A stretch of 24,954 nucleotides of DNA, taken from the NCBI GenBank assembly GCA_910577655.1, contig CAJTOW010000059.1, positions 1-24,954 of the forward strand, written 5' to 3'. Source of the stretch: an uncultured Lachnospiraceae bacterium (GTDB taxonomy: Bacteria; Bacillota; Clostridia; Lachnospirales; Lachnospiraceae). The notes under the pieces were generated by a model that did not search any database, was not told the origin of the DNA, and saw only the letters and a list, made by a program, of their open reading frames with translations. Position 1 is the stretch's first letter. Each line of letters begins with the position of its first letter. Below, piece by piece: positions 22,020 through 24,954 of this stretch. The translations under genes and the position numbers were made by a program.

Positions 22020-23162
22020 ATGATTTACAAGGAATTTCAGGATTTGAAGCTGTCTGCCCTTGGTATGGGGGCCATGCGTCTTCCGGTGGTGGATGGTGAT
22101 GATGCAAGGATTGATGAGCCGGCTGTGGCAGAGATGGTGGCCTGGGCCATGGAGCAGGGAATCAACTACTACGATACGGCCTGGGGCTATCATGGCGGGC
22201 AGTCGGAGCTGGTCATGGGAAGGGTTCTGGGAAAGTATCCGCGGCAGAAGTACTATCTGGCCACCAAGTTTCCGGGCTATGATCTTTCCAATATGGACAA
22301 GGTGGAGGAGATCTTTGAGAAACAGCTGGAGAAATGTGGCGTGGAATATTTTGATTTCTATCTGTTTCACAATGTCTGCGAGATGAACATTGACGCTTAT
22401 CTGGATGAGAAGTACGGGATCCTTGCGTATCTGCTTAAGCAGAAGAAGGCGGGCAGGATCCGTCATCTGGGCTTTTCCGCCCATGGAAGCTTAGAGGTGA
22501 TGAAGCGTTTCCTGGAGGCTTACGGGGAGCATATGGAATTCTGCCAGATCCAGCTGAACTATCTGGACTGGAGCTTTCAGGGAGCGAAGGAGAAGATGGA
22601 GCTTGTACAGGAATATGGGCTTCCGGTGTGGGTGATGGAGCCTTTGCGGGGCGGCCGTCTGGCCTCCCTGGAGGAGGGACATGAGGCCCGTCTGGGCAGT
22701 CTGCGTCCCCAGGAAGGGATCCCTGCCTGGGCATTCCGGTTCCTCCAGTCCCTTCCGGGAGTGACCATGATTCTTTCCGGCATGTCATCCTTCCCACAGC
22801 TTAAGGAGAATGTGGCTACCTTCTCCCAGGACAAGCTACTGGATGACAGGGAGATGAAGGAGCTTCTGGCAATCGCTGATGAGATGCTGGGGAAGAAGAC
22901 CCTTCCCTGCACGGCCTGCCGTTACTGTACCAGCCATTGTCCGCAGCAGCTGGATATTCCGTCCCTTCTTTCCTTATACAATGAGCACTGCTTTACGGAC
23001 GGCGGCTTTATCGCCCCCATGGCACTGATGGCTGTGCCAGAGGAAAAGCAGCCCTCTGCCTGCGTAGGGTGCAGAAGCTGTGAGGCAGTCTGCCCGCAGC
23101 AGATTAAGATTTCCGAGGCCATGAGTGATTTTGCGGCGAAAATGCAGGGAGGAGGGAAATGA
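22020..23162 (+). CDS. Aldo/keto reductase with C-terminal double 4Fe-4S motif
   Basis: This 380-residue cytosolic oxidoreductase has an AKR barrel (about 1-285): GMGAMRLP near the start, YYDTAWGYHGGQSE with the catalytic Asp and Tyr, LATKFPG with the catalytic Lys, and YLFHNV with the catalytic His. The C-terminal domain carries two cysteine motifs, C297-x2-C300-x2-C303-x3-C307-P and C348-x2-C351-x2-C354-x3-C358-P, each expected to bind a 4Fe-4S cluster. This ferredoxin-like AKR type is common in anaerobes; substrates are mostly unknown. AGGAGG (22006-22011) supports the ATG at 22020; the frame is open to 21906 across the promoter. A MerR-type promoter suggests induction by an aldehyde or other electrophile. 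The deformylase-like gene follows after one base. Confidence 0.92.
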   Translation: MIYKEFQDLKLSALGMGAMRLPVVDGDDARIDEPAVAEMVAWAMEQGINYYDTAWGYHGGQSELVMGRVLGKYPRQKYYLATKFPGYDLSNMDKVEEIFEKQLEKCGVEYFDFYLFHNVCEMNIDAYLDEKYGILAYLLKQKKAGRIRHLGFSAHGSLEVMKRFLEAYGEHMEFCQIQLNYLDWSFQGAKEKMELVQEYGLPVWVMEPLRGGRLASLEEGHEARLGSLRPQEGIPAWAFRFLQSLPGVTMILSGMSSFPQLKENVATFSQDKLLDDREMKELLAIADEMLGKKTLPCTACRYCTSHCPQQLDIPSLLSLYNEHCFTDGGFIAPMALMAVPEEKQPSACVGCRSCEAVCPQQIKISEAMSDFAAKMQGGGK

Positions 23163-23163
23163 T

Positions 23164-23643
23164 ATGGAACGGGAGATATTGCTGCTGGGAGATCCTGGGC
23201 TTTATGAGATTTCTGAAGAGGTGAGGCAGGAAGAGTTAGAGTCGCTTGGGCCGGTATTTACGGATATGTTTGACTGTATCAAGGGAATCCGCCGGGACTA
23301 CGGCTTTGGCCGCGCAATTGCGGCTCCCCAGATCGGGGTGAAGAAACGGCTGATCTGCATGTTGACTGACCGGCCATATGTGATTATCAACCCATCCCTG
23401 AAGTTTGTGGGGGAGGAGATGATGGAGCTGCTGGATGACTGTATGTCCTTTCCCAATCTGCTGGTGTGGGTACGGCGCTATCGACATTGTATCCTGCATT
23501 ACCGTGATGAGAACTGGCAGGAACGGACAATGGATATGGAAGATGACATGTCGGAACTGATCCAGCATGAATATGATCATCTGGACGGTATTTTAGCCAC
23601 AATGAGAGCAATTGACAACAAATCCTTTGTTATGAAAAGGTGA
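23164..23643 (+). CDS. Divergent peptide-deformylase-like metalloprotein
   Basis: This 159-residue protein has the polypeptide deformylase fold. The three motifs are recognisable but altered: motif 1 FGRAIAAPQIG (usual GVGLAAPQIG), motif 2 DDCMS (usual EGCLS), motif 3 QHEYDHLDG (HExxH). The metal ligands Cys93, His135 and His139 and the catalytic Glu136 are kept, so metal binding and possibly hydrolysis are likely. True deformylases remove formyl from the first methionine; this one may be a paralogue with another substrate. AGGAGG lies within the end of the aldo/keto reductase gene, one base from which it starts, so the two are co-translated. A hairpin terminator follows at 23695. Confidence 0.85.
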   Translation: MEREILLLGDPGLYEISEEVRQEELESLGPVFTDMFDCIKGIRRDYGFGRAIAAPQIGVKKRLICMLTDRPYVIINPSLKFVGEEMMELLDDCMSFPNLLVWVRRYRHCILHYRDENWQERTMDMEDDMSELIQHEYDHLDGILATMRAIDNKSFVMKR

Positions 23644-23694
23644 TATGCCCCTTGTCAAGTAGCCAGGTGTAATATCTAAAATTTAGTGCTGGTG

Positions 23695-23729
23695 ATACCT
23701 GCATTTCGATTTGAAATGTAGGTATTTTT
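23695..23729 (+). terminator. Rho-independent terminator of the aldo/keto reductase operon
   Basis: A 13-pair stem (23695-23707 with 23713-23725, one G-T pair) with loop GATTT, continuing into TTTT. Confidence 0.88.
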
Positions 23730-23746
23730 CTATGCACACTGTTTTT

Positions 23747-23815
23747 CTTTCGTTCCCGAAAAGTGGCCCTTTCGTTCCATTCACCCGAAGGATCGGGAAT
23801 TTCTGCCGATATAAC
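23747..23815 (+). promoter_or_regulatory. Direct-repeat operator and -10 box for the response regulator gene
   Basis: CTTTCGTTCC occurs exactly twice (23747-23756 and 23769-23778), spaced 22 bp or about two helical turns. TATAAC (23810-23815) is a plausible -10 with no recognisable -35, which suggests an activator-dependent promoter. Paired direct repeats upstream of a -35-less promoter are typical of LytTR-type response regulators. A CCCGA / TCGGG hairpin (23784-23797) lies between. Confidence 0.5.
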
Positions 23816-23848
23816 AAGTAAACCCCTTTTGGAAAATTGAGGTGATCA

Positions 23849-24082
23849 ATGTTGGATATAGCGGTGGTGGATGACGAAAAAGTCATAAGAGAGCACCTGT
23901 GCGCACTGATACAAAAGCAGAACCGGTCAGGCCGCGTAGAATCCTATGCCACAGGTGAGGAGCTGCTGGCATCGGGAAGACCGTTTGATATTGTGTTCCT
24001 TGACATACAGATGGACGGTATGAACGGGATCGAGGCGGCAAAAAAGCTGAGAGAAAAACAAGACGATGTAATCATAGGATAG
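23849..24082 (+). pseudogene. Truncated response regulator receiver domain (LytTR-type)
   Basis: Only 77 residues remain of a receiver domain. Asp8-Asp9 and the phosphoacceptor Asp52 (FLDIQMDGMNG) are intact. The chain stops after KQDDVIIG, where full-length relatives continue through the conserved Thr and Lys strands and a DNA-binding domain. LDIQMDGMNGIE is typical of the LytTR (AgrA/VirR) class. GAGGTGAT precedes the ATG. The 50 bases after the stop show no continuation in another frame that I can recognise before the terminator at 24124, which points to deletion of the 3' portion. A stand-alone mini-receiver is possible but it lacks the last two strands of the fold. Confidence 0.72.
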
Positions 24083-24123
24083 GAAGACCTGATAAGGAAG
24101 AATGTTACTTTTGAAGAATTGAT

Positions 24124-24177
24124 AAAGGGCTTTTGGTTTCAGGGACAAGGATATCTTTGAAACCGAAAGCCCTTTTT
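24124..24177. terminator. Strong bidirectional terminator
   Basis: An 18-pair stem (24124-24141 with 24158-24175, one G-T pair), AAAGGGC...GCCCTTT with T-runs on both strands and a 16-base loop. It serves the truncated regulator and the convergent GntR gene. Confidence 0.88.
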
Positions 24178-24235
24178 CTGGTATCATAATTCAGTATTTT
24201 CTGGAGGCCCTTTTGCGGGGCCTGAGTGCCGGTGT

Positions 24236-24871
24236 TTATTCACCATTGCCCAGCAGCTTTAGGGATTTGATCAGGGAATGGTTGATGTGGAGGACGATGG
24301 CGTCCTGCACATCCTCCTCATTTTCCCGGAGAAGGGCATCAATGATAGCCTTGTGCTGCTGGAGATTGCCGGCCCGGTTGGAGGAATCCAGCACGGCGGC
24401 GTAGACAGCCAGACGCAGCTGCTGGATCATGACAGACTGGTACATGTCCATGAGAATCTGGTTGTTTGTGATGCTGACCAGATAGGCATGGAAGGATGTA
24501 TCAATGCGGAATTCCTCAACCTCAGAGCTATGCTCTGCCTGTTCAAACATGTTCTGGAATTCCAGGAGCCTGCTTTTGGAGTAGAGGGTGATATATTTGC
24601 GGCATACGGTGGGTTCGATTAGTTTTCTGGTCAGGTAGAGATCATTAATACTTTTTTCCGTGAAGGGGGCAATACGCATACCCTTGCGGGGGTAGATTTC
24701 CAGCAGCTTGTCAGACTGGAGCATCAAAAGAGCCTCCCGCAGGGGGGTTCTGCCGAATTTTGTCTGTTCTAACAGCTGTTTCTCATTGAGCTCCTGTCCG
24801 GGGCGGTATTCACAAGAAATTATTTTATCATACAAGTACTCATATGCCTGGTTTGTCAGTGCCTCAGCCAT
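24236..24871 (-). CDS. GntR family transcriptional regulator, FCD (FadR-like) subfamily
   Basis: This 211-residue DNA-binding regulator has an N-terminal winged helix (about 1-75) with the family signature YRPGQELNEKQLLEQTKFGR followed by TPLREALLMLQ. The C-terminal all-helical FCD ligand domain (about 85-205) has Asp/His residues (RIDTSFHAYLV; later HINHS) where these proteins often bind a metal ion that helps hold an organic acid ligand. FCD members usually repress carbohydrate-acid or amino-acid catabolic genes. The ATG at 24871 has AAAGGAG just upstream; the frame is open further into a repeat and is not counted. The target genes probably lie outside the window, to the right. Confidence 0.92.
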   Translation of the reverse strand: MAEALTNQAYEYLYDKIISCEYRPGQELNEKQLLEQTKFGRTPLREALLMLQSDKLLEIYPRKGMRIAPFTEKSINDLYLTRKLIEPTVCRKYITLYSKSRLLEFQNMFEQAEHSSEVEEFRIDTSFHAYLVSITNNQILMDMYQSVMIQQLRLAVYAAVLDSSNRAGNLQQHKAIIDALLRENEEDVQDAIVLHINHSLIKSLKLLGNGE

Positions 24872-24893
24872 GTTTCGTTCTCCTTTTGGACTG

Positions 24894-24954
24894 CACGCTC
24901 TAGAGCGTGTTTGAAAATTCATTCCCGGCATCTGCACGCCCCACTTTGCGGTAT
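24894..24954. mobile_element. Partial MITE-like element, same family as 6432-6638, cut by the window edge
   Basis: It begins with a 16-bp palindrome CACGCTCTAGAGCGTG (24894-24909). From 24901 it matches the inverse of the right half of the 6432-6638 element through GAAAATTCATTCCCGGCATC. Then, after a roughly 23-base deletion relative to that copy, it resumes with GCACGCCCCACTTTGCGGTA. It lies 23 bp upstream of the GntR start codon, in its promoter region. Confidence 0.75.

Overview
The window looks like chromosomal DNA from a Gram-positive, anaerobic member of the Lachnospiraceae (Clostridium cluster XIVa type). The grounds are medium-high GC, strong AGGAGG ribosome binding sites, a CIRCE/HrcA heat-shock operator, a DegV protein, an LtaS-type sulfatase, a cell-wall-binding repeat protein, a DUF5721-like protein and an aldo/keto reductase carrying two 4Fe-4S motifs. 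The family assignment is inferred from gene content; no 16S gene is present.

Layout, left to right. The window opens inside a tRNA-Thr(GGT) gene with its terminator. Next come a HAD phosphatase, a PrsA-like foldase lipoprotein and a DUF5721-like protein. A fully palindromic CIRCE element and a consensus sigma-A promoter precede htpG. A DegV fatty-acid-binding protein follows, then about 770 bp of repeats and gene debris (6130-6897). After that are a small helical protein, an LTA-synthase-like sulfatase, and a bactofilin overlapping a membrane-anchored coiled-coil NlpC/P60 endopeptidase. A minus-strand block (11376-15516) holds a charged unknown protein, a diguanylate cyclase and two unknown membrane-anchored proteins. 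Facing away from it is a probable four-gene operon: a Na+-coupled NSS transporter, an ABC-class P-loop ATPase, CcdA and a TlpA/ResA thioredoxin. A convergent secreted cell-wall-binding repeat protein follows. Then comes an operon of an aldo/keto reductase and a divergent peptide-deformylase-like protein behind a MerR-type 19-bp-spacer promoter. The window ends with a truncated response regulator and a GntR/FCD regulator.

How the genes work together. Envelope and protein-folding functions recur: foldase, HtpG, LtaS-like enzyme, bactofilin with peptidoglycan hydrolase, CcdA/TlpA thiol redox, and wall-binding protein. They lie in separate transcription units, so the theme is suggestive only.

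The most unusual content is intergenic. A short palindrome built on TGAACTGTTAC occurs at least ten times in 25 kb, only between genes and often in mRNA leaders; three copies are exactly 31 bp. Two longer composite repeats end in the same motif, and one base pair of their internal hairpin covaries. A second family is a 207-bp MITE-like element with 19-bp terminal inverted repeats, with a related copy at the right edge and a looser relative near 1.1 kb. Large structured hairpins sit at 15656-15737, 19724-19785 and 20658-20764. No CRISPR array, integrase, transposase gene or recognisable defence system was found.
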